A DNA stretch of 64,000 nucleotides from Paenibacillus sp. L3-i20 (GTDB lineage Bacteria; Bacillota; Bacilli; Paenibacillales; Paenibacillaceae), in assembly GCF_022180385.2 (NCBI RefSeq), contig NZ_BQME02000002.1, forward strand, positions 1,178,001 through 1,242,000, in the 5' to 3' direction. The notes below the pieces were generated by a model. It did not search any database. It worked only from the letters and a program-made list of their open reading frames with translations, and was not told the origin of the DNA. A program made the position numbers and the translations under genes. Of the stretch, positions 35,850 to 44,223 are shown one piece after another (the stretch's first letter is position 1; each line of letters starts with the position of its first letter).

Positions 35850-37843
35850 TAGTTAATCACCTTGCCTTTCATCGCTTCCGTTCGTTCAATTTCATCAACT
35901 TGAACGTAATAATCCGTATCATAGTTGAAGGAATGGGCGATCATGCATATCGCTGCACCCGCTAATCCTGCAATAATAAACGTCTCCCATCGGAATACAA
36001 AACCAAAACCAGCTATAAACCAGAAGCCCGACATAATGATAGGAATTCCCGAATTTTTCGGCATATGGATTGGTTCCAGCTTCAATGGTTCAGGATGAAC
36101 CTCTTTCCCTTTCAGTTTTGCTTCTTTGTTGCGTAACTTTCTTTCCCACCAATCATCTTGTTCAGTCACAACAGGCAGCACTGCAAAGTTATAATGCGGC
36201 GCTGGAGATTGAATGGACCATTCTAGCGTTCTTCCGTTCCATGGATCTCCCGTTGTATCCATATTCGCGTGACGATGCTTCACACCATGCGCAATTTGCC
36301 ACACTTGGAAGATAAATGCGATCCCCATCAGAACAGCTCCGACGGTTGATATGACGTTCATGTCCATCCAACCTTTGTCCCATCCATAAGTGGAGACACG
36401 GCGCGTCATGCCCATTAGTCCAAGTACATATTGCGGCATGAAGCATAGATAGAAACCGATATTCCAGAACCAGAACGCCCATTTGCCTAATCGCTCATTC
36501 AGCTTGAAGCCAAATAGTTTAGGCCACCAGTAATAAAGACCTGCGAAGTAACCGAAGACGACTCCGCCGATTATGACATGATGGAAATGTGCGACTAAGA
36601 AATAACTGTTATGGAACTGAAAGTCCGCAGGTGCAACTGCGAGCAATACGCCCGTAAGTCCCCCTGTTACAAAACAAGGGATAAATGCTATCGTCCATAA
36701 CATCGGCGTTTCAAATGTAATTTTTCCTCGGAACATCGTAAACAGCCAGTTAAACACCTTGACGCCGGTAGGTATTGCTATCAGCATTGTGGTTAAAGCA
36801 AAGAAGGCGTTTACGTCTGCCCCCGTCCCCATCGTAAAGAAGTGATGGGCCCATACAAGGAATGAGAGTCCACTTATAATAATCATGGCGAACACCATTG
36901 ATTTGTAGCCGAACAGCTTTTTCTTCGAGAAAGTCGCAACAATTTCTGAGAAAATACCGAAGGCAGGAAGTACGATAATATATACTTCTGGGTGTCCCCA
37001 CATCCAAATCAAATTGATGTACATCATAGGATTTCCGCCGCCATCCAGCGTAAAGAAATGAGCGCCGGCATATCGGTCTAGAAACAGTAGTGCTAGCGTT
37101 GCCGTAAGAATTGGGAATGAGAAGATAATCGCAATACAACTCGACAATACCGACCAAGGGAACATCGGCATCTTCATCAATTTCATACCTGGGGCACGCA
37201 TTTTCAAAATAGTAACGATAAAGTTAATACCGGTCATCAAACTACCTATACCTGAAATTTGGATACCCCAAATATAAAAGTCTTGTCCAACTCCCGGATT
37301 GTACATTAACTCCGAATAAGGCGGATATGCGAGCCACCCCGCATCAGGGGAACCTCCAATAATAAACGATAGGTTAAACAACATCGCTCCGGCGAAGAAC
37401 AACCAGAAGCTAAGCGCATTCAGGAATGGAAATGCAACATCCCTCGCCCCTAATTGAAGCGGAACCATCACATTAAACAAACCGAACATAAATGGCATCG
37501 CCATAAATAGAATCATAATTACGCCGTGTGTCGTGAAAATTTGGTTATAATGATCCGGTGTCAAAAAGCTCATTTCTGGCGCAATCAATTGCGCTCTCAT
37601 AAGCAGCGCATCCACCCCACCGCGGAACAACATCAAAAAGGCGGATATAATGTACATAATACCGATTTTTTTATGATCGACGGTTGTAAGCCATTCCGTC
37701 CACAGCCATTTCCACTTCTTGAAATAAGTCAATACGGAAACGATGGCAATAATCGTAAGTGCGATACTGACATCTGCACCATAGATCATTGGATCTCCCG
37801 TTACAAAAAATTCGGAAGCGAATTCCTTCACTTTCTCCCACAT
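35849..37843 (-). CDS. qoxB: Quinol oxidase subunit I (haem-copper oxidase, CyoB/QoxB type)
   Basis: 664 residues, the long 15-helix form. Low-spin haem ligand in FTTHGVIM, CuB His-Tyr pair in WGHPEVYI, CuB ligands in WAHHFF and haem ligands in VAHFHHVI are all present. The quinol-site residues known from E. coli CyoB (Arg71, Asp75, His98, Gln101) are matched by RGGVD and HYNQIF. ARDVAFPFLNALSFW, TGINFIVTILKMRAPG and GDPWNGRTLEWSIQSPAP are typical of quinol, not cytochrome c, oxidases. It reduces O2 to water with proton pumping. Haem type (a3 or o3) cannot be read from sequence. Confidence 0.97.
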   Translation of the reverse strand: MWEKVKEFASEFFVTGDPMIYGADVSIALTIIAIVSVLTYFKKWKWLWTEWLTTVDHKKIGIMYIISAFLMLFRGGVDALLMRAQLIAPEMSFLTPDHYNQIFTTHGVIMILFMAMPFMFGLFNVMVPLQLGARDVAFPFLNALSFWLFFAGAMLFNLSFIIGGSPDAGWLAYPPYSELMYNPGVGQDFYIWGIQISGIGSLMTGINFIVTILKMRAPGMKLMKMPMFPWSVLSSCIAIIFSFPILTATLALLFLDRYAGAHFFTLDGGGNPMMYINLIWMWGHPEVYIIVLPAFGIFSEIVATFSKKKLFGYKSMVFAMIIISGLSFLVWAHHFFTMGTGADVNAFFALTTMLIAIPTGVKVFNWLFTMFRGKITFETPMLWTIAFIPCFVTGGLTGVLLAVAPADFQFHNSYFLVAHFHHVIIGGVVFGYFAGLYYWWPKLFGFKLNERLGKWAFWFWNIGFYLCFMPQYVLGLMGMTRRVSTYGWDKGWMDMNVISTVGAVLMGIAFIFQVWQIAHGVKHRHANMDTTGDPWNGRTLEWSIQSPAPHYNFAVLPVVTEQDDWWERKLRNKEAKLKGKEVHPEPLKLEPIHMPKNSGIPIIMSGFWFIAGFGFVFRWETFIIAGLAGAAICMIAHSFNYDTDYYVQVDEIERTEAMKGKVIN

Positions 37844-37857
37844 GAGTAACTCTCTCC

Positions 37858-38784
37858 TTACTTGTTTTGACCTGCCTTTGTTTCTTCAAGCTCAAACTTT
37901 TGTGCATCTTCCCATGACAAGCCATGATTATGCGATGCGCCGTATTTGGTCACGGTCATTTCGAACAACCCTTCAGGGAACGAAGAGAACGTTTGAACTT
38001 CAGATGTAGCAGGTTCAGCCAATTGCTTGTAACCTTCTAGCGATAATGGGGGTGATTCGTCTTTGATTCCCTTTACCCATTCATCAAACTCTTCGCGGGA
38101 AGTTGCTTCTACATCAAAATACATATCCCCGAAGTGGGTACCCGTAAAGTTGGCGCCGGAACCCCAATATTCCCCTTGCTCGTCCGCTTGCAAATAAAGA
38201 GTCATCGCCATTCCTGACATTGCATACATCTGACCGCCTAACTGTGGAATCCAGAAGGAGTTCATCGGAGAATCTGCCGTAATCTCAAATCGGATGGGCA
38301 CATCTTCTGGAATCTTCAGTTCATTAACCGTTGCTATCCCCTGTTCCGGATACTGGAACAGCCACTTCCAATTAAGTGATGTAACCTGTACCGTTATTGG
38401 CTCTTGTTCAGATGCCAATGGTTTGGAGGGTTCCAATGCGTATGTGGCTTTTACAGTAACGACTGCAAGTACTAAAATGACAATAATCGGTATACCCCAC
38501 CAGATGATTTCGAGCTTGGTGCTATGCTCCCATCGTGGCGTATACTTTGCCTTCCTTCCCTCTCTGTCACGATATCGCCAGACGATAACTGCCGTCATAA
38601 TGAGGACAGGAATAATAACGATAAAGCATAACAAAGTGGATGTGATCATCAAGTCCCGCTGCTGTTCTGCAATCGGTCCTTTCGGATTCAGCACGACGAT
38701 ATTTTCCGTGCAACCAGTAATTAGTAGCAACATACCAAACATCAGTACCGCTGCAAGCCGCTTGTAGGCTTTGGATAATTTCAA
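37858..38784 (-). CDS. qoxA: Quinol oxidase subunit II (no CuA)
   Basis: 308 residues. Lipobox LLLITGC (Cys about residue 25), two membrane helices, then a cupredoxin domain. NSFWIPQLGGQMYAM and GSGANFTGTHFGDMYF match CyoA/QoxA; the CuA cysteines (CxxxC) and the paired His/Met of cytochrome c oxidases are absent. Subunit II therefore cannot accept electrons through CuA and the complex is a menaquinol oxidase. First gene of a minus-strand cluster of eight (qoxABCD, cytochrome c, SCO, TlpA, CcdA) with short gaps. Confidence 0.95.
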   Translation of the reverse strand: MKLSKAYKRLAAVLMFGMLLLITGCTENIVVLNPKGPIAEQQRDLMITSTLLCFIVIIPVLIMTAVIVWRYRDREGRKAKYTPRWEHSTKLEIIWWGIPIIVILVLAVVTVKATYALEPSKPLASEQEPITVQVTSLNWKWLFQYPEQGIATVNELKIPEDVPIRFEITADSPMNSFWIPQLGGQMYAMSGMAMTLYLQADEQGEYWGSGANFTGTHFGDMYFDVEATSREEFDEWVKGIKDESPPLSLEGYKQLAEPATSEVQTFSSFPEGLFEMTVTKYGASHNHGLSWEDAQKFELEETKAGQNK

Positions 38785-38822
38785 ACTTCTCAGCTCCTAT
38801 CGACTTCCATTCGTTCTTGAAT

Positions 38823-39128
38823 CTATCTCACTTTATAAGAGAACGATAAAGGTGTCACCAGCCGCTGAACGTCAACATACAACCAACCATGTTCAACAAA
38901 TTGCAACAATATTGGATTGCTTGCCACGCAGTAAACAAAGGTGAAAGTGTAAACCGATTGGGTCGGGCTAATAGACTTCAAGCGCAAGTTCACACCACTA
39001 TAACCCAATTTCCTCGGATTACTAGCCGTCAAATCAAAAGGCACCGGTCCAACGGTAGATTTCTCTACTATTGGGACGGTGCCTAAATCTCTTCTATTAA
39101 TCTTGTATGAGATATTTATCTTTTGCAA
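38823..39128 (-). CDS. Possible protein of unknown function upstream of qoxA
   Basis: About 100 residues from a TTG, overlapping the end of the upstream gene by 32 bases. The second half (PRKLGYSGVNLRLKSISP, QSVYTFTFVYCVASNP, GWLYVDVQRLV) alternates like a beta-rich domain and looks coding. No ribosome site was found for this start, and it may be the shifted continuation of the 39097-39453 frame or a remnant. No family recognised. Confidence 0.3.
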   Translation of the reverse strand: MQKINISYKINRRDLGTVPIVEKSTVGPVPFDLTASNPRKLGYSGVNLRLKSISPTQSVYTFTFVYCVASNPILLQFVEHGWLYVDVQRLVTPLSFSYKVR

Positions 39129-39453
39129 AGTAGTAATCGAGCCCCTTAACCGGGAGTCCTGCTTCTATATGACGCATGTTGTAGTCCAGCGTATACCGAG
39201 TAATGAGCTGCCCAGGCATAAGGATTAGAATTCCTGGTGTATACACATAGATGAACTCTGCACATATATAACCATGAGACTGTATCAATTCCAAATGCTC
39301 AACTGTAGAATAAATCGCTTCTCTTGGTGATATTAAAAATTGCGGGGCGGCTGGTATTACCGTGTTATAATTGCTCCGCTCAGTGCCATCGCCCCTGCTG
39401 CCCTTACTAAACATCTCAGTCATATGTCGCAACGCCCCAAGCAGTTGTGACAC
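39097..39453 (-). CDS. Hypothetical protein
   Basis: 118 residues. After a polar start (EMFSKGSRGDGTERSNYN) it reads VIPAAPQFLISPREAIY, LIQSHGYICAEFIYVY, PGILILMPGQLITRYTLDYN and PVKGLDYYFAKDKYLI. The protein appears soluble and mixed alpha/beta. No family recognised, and no strong ribosome binding site is seen at the start. It lies between the divergent DapA-like gene and the qox operon. Confidence 0.4.
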   Translation of the reverse strand: MSQLLGALRHMTEMFSKGSRGDGTERSNYNTVIPAAPQFLISPREAIYSTVEHLELIQSHGYICAEFIYVYTPGILILMPGQLITRYTLDYNMRHIEAGLPVKGLDYYFAKDKYLIQD

Positions 39454-39702
39454 TTCATGCTCGGAATCCCCGCTTTTCCATGCAGAACAAGCTGTCTTCT
39501 ATCAGTAACTAGCGGTGCGATGTTAATTAAATCAATAGACGTAACCATCCAATCCAACATTTCCCTAACCAGCCGTTGCAACTACCCAACCGGTTTGCTC
39601 AAAAGCATAGTCGAATGGTTGGTTACTTTTTGTAAAAAAAGCTTTATATTGATGCAACAATACTTATTTGCACACATTCCTCTGAGTTTGGAGTTGTACA
39701 CT

Positions 39703-40518
39703 ATGCTTATACAACAAACGTTAAAAGGCGTAATCGTCCCAGTCGTGACACCGTTTGATGATCACGGAAATTTAGATGTGAAATCATTTAAGGAACACGT
39801 TAAACGTTTAGTGAAAAAAGGCGTCCATGGTATCGTCGTTAACGAAATGATCGGGGAATCAAAGGTGATCGCAACATCTGAGCTGGAGACACTCATCATT
39901 ACTGCCCGCAAAGCACTTGGGATAATTCCGTTGATTATTGGAACAGGGCTCAGCAATACGACAACTATTATTAAAAAAATAGCTTGGGCAAAATCACTAG
40001 GAGCTGATGCAGCACTTGTTCCCGCTCCTTACAACAATCGTACGTCTCAAAGCGGCATCATTCAGCATTTCCGAGCACTTGCAGAAGCTGAGCTGCCTGT
40101 TATTTTGCATGATACCCCTAATTTCACAGGTGTACCACTAGCGCTAGAATCGATAAAAGCAATTATGGAAATGAATCATGTCATTGGTATGAAAGAAGAT
40201 ACAAGCAATATTAAACGATTTTTCAAGCTGGCTCGTTCGATGGACAAACCGGTTTTGTGCGGGGAAGATGACCTTTTTTTCTCGTCATTATGTACGGGTG
40301 GAAAAGGCGGTATTTTGGCCAGCGCGAATTTGGATAGTGATCAGTTTGTTCACACCTATGATCTGTTCCGTTCAGGGAAAATTGATGAATCTCGTCAAAT
40401 CTTTGATCGACTGCTCCCCCTTATACAATTTTTATTATCTGAACCAAATCCCGCTCCGCTTAAATGGCTGCTAGCGGAACGCGGACATATCCGCTCGGAT
40501 CGCCTTCGAGCAAACTAA
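39703..40518 (+). CDS. DapA-family (NAL superfamily) aldolase/synthase, variant active site
   Basis: 271 residues from ATG 39703 (GGAG 9 bases upstream); the longer frame to 39457 has no site. The (beta/alpha)8 pattern is clear: GVIVPVVTPFDDHG, GVHGIVVNEMIGESK, VPAPYNNRTSQSG, VILHDTPNFTG, the Schiff-base Lys in IGMKEDTSN (about residue 157) and CGEDDLFFSSL. In true dihydrodipicolinate synthases the second motif is GTTGE; here it is NEMIGES, so the Thr pair is lost, and PYYN is PYNN. It is probably a pyruvate-dependent aldolase or hydratase with another substrate, not DapA. Confidence 0.85.
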   Translation: MLIQQTLKGVIVPVVTPFDDHGNLDVKSFKEHVKRLVKKGVHGIVVNEMIGESKVIATSELETLIITARKALGIIPLIIGTGLSNTTTIIKKIAWAKSLGADAALVPAPYNNRTSQSGIIQHFRALAEAELPVILHDTPNFTGVPLALESIKAIMEMNHVIGMKEDTSNIKRFFKLARSMDKPVLCGEDDLFFSSLCTGGKGGILASANLDSDQFVHTYDLFRSGKIDESRQIFDRLLPLIQFLLSEPNPAPLKWLLAERGHIRSDRLRAN

Positions 40519-40557
40519 AAAGAAGGTAACCCCGACTAGTCGGAGCTACCTTCTTTT
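40517..40557. terminator. Bidirectional terminator
   Basis: AAAAGAAGGTAACC-CCGACTAGTCGG-AGCTACCTTCTTTT: nested stem between the converging DapA-like and siderophore-binding genes, with A and T runs on the two sides. Confidence 0.85.
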
Positions 40558-40562
40558 GTTGA

Positions 40563-41591
40563 TTACTTAGCAGTTTCAGCAAGCTTAGCGATCTTATCCG
40601 CAATATCTTCTGCTTGTAATAGGGATGAAAATGAATCCGCAGCAAAATAATTTTCCATTTCAATTACAATGACACGATTATTTTTGACTGCATCTAAGTT
40701 TTTCCACATCATAGGCAACTCAGGTGGTTTTTTGCCTTTAACACTAAGTACAATGACATAATCACCTACGTAATCATTTACCGTTTCCCAAGACACTTCA
40801 ATACGATCTTTCTTTTGGTCAATAATTTCGCTCTTTACTTTAGGAGCAGGGTTAAGGTCTAACAACTCGTAAGCTGCTCTACCCCCTCTTTCACCATTTT
40901 TTCCGATTACCATTAAGAAATCGTCTACCGTAATATAATCCACAATAGAGATCGTTTCATCTGCTGGAATTGCATTTTTAACTTTAGTACGGGCAGCCTC
41001 TGTCCGTTTGTCAAAGTCTATGAGCCAATTTTTAGCTTCTTCTTCTCTGTCCAAAATATAGCCCATTGCTGTAATCTCTTCATGGATCGTTGCATATTGG
41101 CTTGTATCAAATACGACGGTCGGAGCAATTTTCGAATAGTTTTCATACGCTTCTTTATTCCAAGTGATAATAACGTCTGGCGTAAGCGACAATACTTTTT
41201 CAAAAGAAATACTTCCTTCTGCACCAATATCTTCAACTGTTTCCGGTAAAAATGGCTTTAGAAATGCTGCATAGTTCATTTGTGTATTTGATGCTCCAAC
41301 TGGCGTTACCCCTACAGCTAAGACTGGTCCCAAATCCCAGTCAACAACTATACGTTCAGGATTTGCAGGAACATTAACATCGCCCATTACTGTTGATATT
41401 TTTCGCATACTTGTTTCGGATTTTGTTTGATTTGAAGATGTAGATTGTGTTGTTTCCGTACCCACATTTGATTTCCCGCCTGCTGTATTCTGATTAGTTG
41501 GACTTGTATTCCCATTTGCACAGGCTGCAAGCAACAACGTTAATACCAGCATCATCGTTAATCCTATTTTCGTTCTCATTCTCTTCAACAT
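40563..41591 (-). CDS. Iron-siderophore ABC transporter binding lipoprotein (internal start of the fused frame)
   Basis: 342 residues from ATG 41591, preceded by AAGGGGAC at 8 bases and by a perfect Fur box about 26 bases further up. Signal peptide with lipobox LLAACANG, Ser/Thr/Gln-rich linker, then the periplasmic-binding fold ending DKIAKLAETAK. It would capture ferric siderophore for an ABC permease; no permease or ATPase gene is in this window, so it probably shares one (as FeuA/YusV systems do). This start is listed separately because it is the likely functional translation unit. Confidence 0.75.
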   Translation of the reverse strand: MLKRMRTKIGLTMMLVLTLLLAACANGNTSPTNQNTAGGKSNVGTETTQSTSSNQTKSETSMRKISTVMGDVNVPANPERIVVDWDLGPVLAVGVTPVGASNTQMNYAAFLKPFLPETVEDIGAEGSISFEKVLSLTPDVIITWNKEAYENYSKIAPTVVFDTSQYATIHEEITAMGYILDREEEAKNWLIDFDKRTEAARTKVKNAIPADETISIVDYITVDDFLMVIGKNGERGGRAAYELLDLNPAPKVKSEIIDQKKDRIEVSWETVNDYVGDYVIVLSVKGKKPPELPMMWKNLDAVKNNRVIVIEMENYFAADSFSSLLQAEDIADKIAKLAETAK

Positions 41592-42542
41592 CTGTTTGTC
41601 CCCTTCAATCTTTAATTGATAATGATTATCACCATCATTATAGCAATCAGAGATATACTTGCCCATGGAGGATACGAACTCTTCCCATGGACGATCTGAA
41701 ACTAATGATCCCTCCTTCACCATCTTTTTGTATTGAACGGGGGTCATTCCTACTTGTTTCTTAAACAGACGTGAAAAATAAAACAAATCATAATATCCAA
41801 CACTCTCAGCTATCTCTTGCCCAGTTGCATCAGTTCGGACCATTAAGTCCTTCGCTTTAGCCATTCGAGTTTGAATGACATATTCTATTGGACTTCTCCC
41901 AGTACGATGTTTGAACTGTCTCGATAAATATTGGATGCTGTAATTCCATACCTCAGCCAAATACTCAAGGGTAATCGTTTCATTATAATGTTCATGTATG
42001 TACTGAATAATCTGTTCAACAGTATCTATTTCTTTAGTAGCAACCCCTTGTAAATGAAGCTGCTTAACCAATGTGTGAACAAATTGATAAAAACGAATTT
42101 TCACATGAAACCGTTCAAAAATCTCTCTACGATTCCATTCTTCGTACATCGCATCCACATGACGGTATAATACGACAGGAGCAATTGGTCGGCTAGCAAA
42201 TTGAAGTTGAAAAGGATTGTTCATGTGATAAAGCTTTAAAATTGCACCACTCGCTTTACTCGGAATATTCCCTCTATATAATAAGTAATAATACGTAACG
42301 TCTTCTTGTCCAACTTCTATTCGAATACGGCTCCCTTTTCCCGCATGAAGCAGATAGAATCGATCGAATACATGTTTATCTTCATCAAGCCATATCGTTC
42401 CATTCCCTTGTACGACATAAATATAACCACTGGTGGGGAAAAGATGTTGTTGCTTACCATGATTGCTTATATGAAGCTGTCTAATATCTATCAGCTGTAT
42501 GAATGCGTGATCCCACATTTGAATATACTCTTCCCAGTTCAT
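40563..42542 (-). CDS. AraC-family regulator fused in frame to a siderophore-binding lipoprotein
   Basis: One open frame of 659 residues. Residues 1-285 form an AraC regulator: cupin-like sensor domain, then VEQIIQYIHEHYNETITLEY, WNYSIQYLSRQFKHRTGRSP and ESVGYYDLFYFSRLFKKQVG (two HTH motifs). From about residue 318 a complete lipoprotein begins (MLKRMRTKIGLTMMLVL, lipobox LLAACA) with an FeuA/FhuD-like binding domain (MGDVNVPANPERIVV, ITWNKEAYENYSKIAPTV). A TonB-independent Gram-positive siderophore uptake role is expected. The bridge (about residues 290-317) is translated from a Fur box and the lipoprotein's own ribosome site, so the two halves are probably also or mainly expressed separately. 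No stop lies between them. Confidence 0.8.
   Translation of the reverse strand: MNWEEYIQMWDHAFIQLIDIRQLHISNHGKQQHLFPTSGYIYVVQGNGTIWLDEDKHVFDRFYLLHAGKGSRIRIEVGQEDVTYYYLLYRGNIPSKASGAILKLYHMNNPFQLQFASRPIAPVVLYRHVDAMYEEWNRREIFERFHVKIRFYQFVHTLVKQLHLQGVATKEIDTVEQIIQYIHEHYNETITLEYLAEVWNYSIQYLSRQFKHRTGRSPIEYVIQTRMAKAKDLMVRTDATGQEIAESVGYYDLFYFSRLFKKQVGMTPVQYKKMVKEGSLVSDRPWEEFVSSMGKYISDCYNDGDNHYQLKIEGDKQMLKRMRTKIGLTMMLVLTLLLAACANGNTSPTNQNTAGGKSNVGTETTQSTSSNQTKSETSMRKISTVMGDVNVPANPERIVVDWDLGPVLAVGVTPVGASNTQMNYAAFLKPFLPETVEDIGAEGSISFEKVLSLTPDVIITWNKEAYENYSKIAPTVVFDTSQYATIHEEITAMGYILDREEEAKNWLIDFDKRTEAARTKVKNAIPADETISIVDYITVDDFLMVIGKNGERGGRAAYELLDLNPAPKVKSEIIDQKKDRIEVSWETVNDYVGDYVIVLSVKGKKPPELPMMWKNLDAVKNNRVIVIEMENYFAADSFSSLLQAEDIADKIAKLAETAK
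41617..41631 (-). promoter_or_regulatory. Fur box inside the AraC-lipoprotein fused frame
   Basis: TGATAATGATTATCA is a perfect 7-1-7 inverted repeat and matches the Bacillus Fur consensus (TGATAATnATTATCA) at every position. It lies 26 bases upstream of the lipoprotein ATG and should repress that gene when iron is sufficient. Confidence 0.85.
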
Positions 42543-42625
42543 TCTTTAACCTCTCCCGGCCGACGATCCGCTGAACTCTGCCAGCAGTAATCTCTTATGC
42601 AATCAACAATGATCATAGTAGATAA

Positions 42626-42640
42626 CGATAATCATTGTCA
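42626..42640 (-). promoter_or_regulatory. Fur box upstream of the AraC gene
   Basis: On the minus strand TGACAATGATTATCG matches the 7-1-7 Fur consensus at 13 of 15 positions, 84 bases before the AraC start at 42542. It suggests iron control of the regulator itself. Confidence 0.7.
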
Positions 42641-42760
42641 ACAAAAGCGACATTAAAGGACCTAGGTTAAGTAAAAGCAGCATGCTAAAACGTATAGTTG
42701 CTGGAACTTGGGAAAAGTGGATCATCGAAGAGCTTTAACGAATCGCTTCTATAAAGTTGC

Positions 42761-43085
42761 TCAATCTGCCCTCCATACTTGCTCCAATACAATAACAATC
42801 AAAGTACCGACAAGAAGTCCATTACCGCATATATATTGAGAGATTGATGGAAGACCTTGAAATATAGTTTGAGGAAAAAACCATGGTGCCAACTCCATTT
42901 AGCAATGTTACACCTATTATCGTTAATCGGCGATTATCTAGCGTCTCTTTTAGAATGGACTATATAGCAATTGCTATCATTTGCACAAATGTAGCCAAAA
43001 GAACTGCGCTCGCAATTGGCCCAGGCAATAGAGATAAAAAGTTAACTACAATCAGAAGAAGCGATAACTGAGGTACATCGGAAAG
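42761..43085 (-). pseudogene. C-terminal fossil of an NCS2 nucleobase (uracil/xanthine) permease
   Basis: The minus strand reads LIVVNFLSLLPGPIASAVLL, ATFVQMIAIAI, a TAG stop, SILKETLDNRRLTIIGVTLL and NGVGTMVF, then shifts frame at about 42887 and continues as PQTIFQGLPSISQYICGNGL and LVGTLIVIVLEQVWRAD to TGA at 42761. These are helices 10-14 of the NCS2 family. There is no N-terminal half. One nonsense codon and one frameshift confirm it is dead. Confidence 0.8.
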
Positions 43086-43105
43086 TTAAAGTCTTAATAA
43101 CGATT

Positions 43106-43145
43106 AAAAGGCCTCCTAGTTTCTCTGAACTAGGAGGCCTTTTGC
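43106..43145. terminator. Bidirectional terminator
   Basis: AAAAGGCCTCCTAGTT / GAACTAGGAGGCCTTTT, long GC-rich stem with T runs on both strands. It stands upstream of the alpha/beta hydrolase gene, apparently the relic end of an older transcript. Confidence 0.85.
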
Positions 43146-43270
43146 TTATCTATTGCAGCGGAATGATAATATTACTACTAATGAATGTAGCAATCCAGAA
43201 GAAACGTTACGTATCTATTTAAGCGATAATTAACTTAAGATTAACTATCGATTTATATGGAGGGAAAATA

Positions 43271-44050
43271 ATGAAAACGACTAAATCGAAAGACGGAACA
43301 ACGATAGCTTATGATGTTTACGGCAACGGCCCTGCACTTATTTTCGTGACTGGAGCAACCTGTTTTCGTTCATTTGAACCGGTTTTGCATGACGCTACAG
43401 TGTTTGCAGAACAATTTACCGTCTACAATTATGACAGACGCGGACGCGGTGACAGTGGCAACACATTGCCATACACAATTGAGCGTGAACTTGAAGACAT
43501 TGAAGCAATGATTAATGTTGCTGGTGGAGAGGCATTTGTCTACGGTCATTCGTCTGGCGCTATTCTTGCTCTCGAAGCGGCTATGCTTCTTGGTGATAAA
43601 GTGAGTAAGCTTGTTATCTATGATCCCGCATATTCTCATGATGAGGAAAACCAAAAAGAATTTATTGCATTAAGTAAAGTACTAAAGAAAATGTTAGATC
43701 AGGGTAACCATGACGAAGCAATTCGTTATTTCTTGGAGGGTATCGGTATTCCAGAAGAAGTCATTGGCTATATGCAACAATCACCGCAGTGGTCAACTAT
43801 GCTGACCCTCGCACCAACACTTGCCTATGATACGTTGATAGCTAAAGAATTGCCCCCTGTTGAACGAATATCACAACTTATTACTCCTACTCAAATAATT
43901 ATAGGCGAAAAAAGTCCCACATCTATACATGAAGTAGCGGACCAAATAAGCAATGCAATTCCTCATGCAGAGTACATTAAACTAAAGGGTGAAGATCATA
44001 TGCCGAATCCTGAAGTGGTACTGCAAGTTCTCACGCGTTTTCTAAAATAA
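43271..44050 (+). CDS. Alpha/beta hydrolase
   Basis: 259 residues, ATG after GGAGGG. Oxyanion region VTGATCFRS, YNYDRRGRGDSG, nucleophile elbow VYGHSSGA (Ser about residue 95), catalytic Asp in LVIYDPAYS region or in the later PTQIIIGEKSP stretch, and His in KGEDHMPNP (about residue 245). Typical small cytoplasmic esterase/hydrolase with a cap domain of helices (residues 120-190). Substrate unknown. Terminator follows. Confidence 0.92.
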   Translation: MKTTKSKDGTTIAYDVYGNGPALIFVTGATCFRSFEPVLHDATVFAEQFTVYNYDRRGRGDSGNTLPYTIERELEDIEAMINVAGGEAFVYGHSSGAILALEAAMLLGDKVSKLVIYDPAYSHDEENQKEFIALSKVLKKMLDQGNHDEAIRYFLEGIGIPEEVIGYMQQSPQWSTMLTLAPTLAYDTLIAKELPPVERISQLITPTQIIIGEKSPTSIHEVADQISNAIPHAEYIKLKGEDHMPNPEVVLQVLTRFLK

Positions 44051-44123
44051 TGGCATGCTAATAGCATTCAAATTACATTGATTTTAAGCACCGTGAGCTG
44101 TAATAACTGTCGAATACATAAAT

Positions 44124-44160
44124 AAAAATGTCCTGCACTTTTTCGGTGGGACATTTTTAT
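44124..44160. terminator. Bidirectional terminator
   Basis: AAAAATGTCC / GGACATTTTT stem with a 15-base loop between the converging hydrolase and histidine kinase genes. Confidence 0.75.
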
Positions 44161-44223
44161 CTCGCTAAATCAGTATGATTTTTCAAACACATCAATAGGC
44201 AAATATACGATTACGGTTGTACC

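Noticed and set aside
33933..38784. Cytochrome c oxidase (ctaCDEF) assignment
   Set aside because: Subunit II has no CuA cysteines and subunit I has CyoB-type quinol residues, so a quinol oxidase is the better call.
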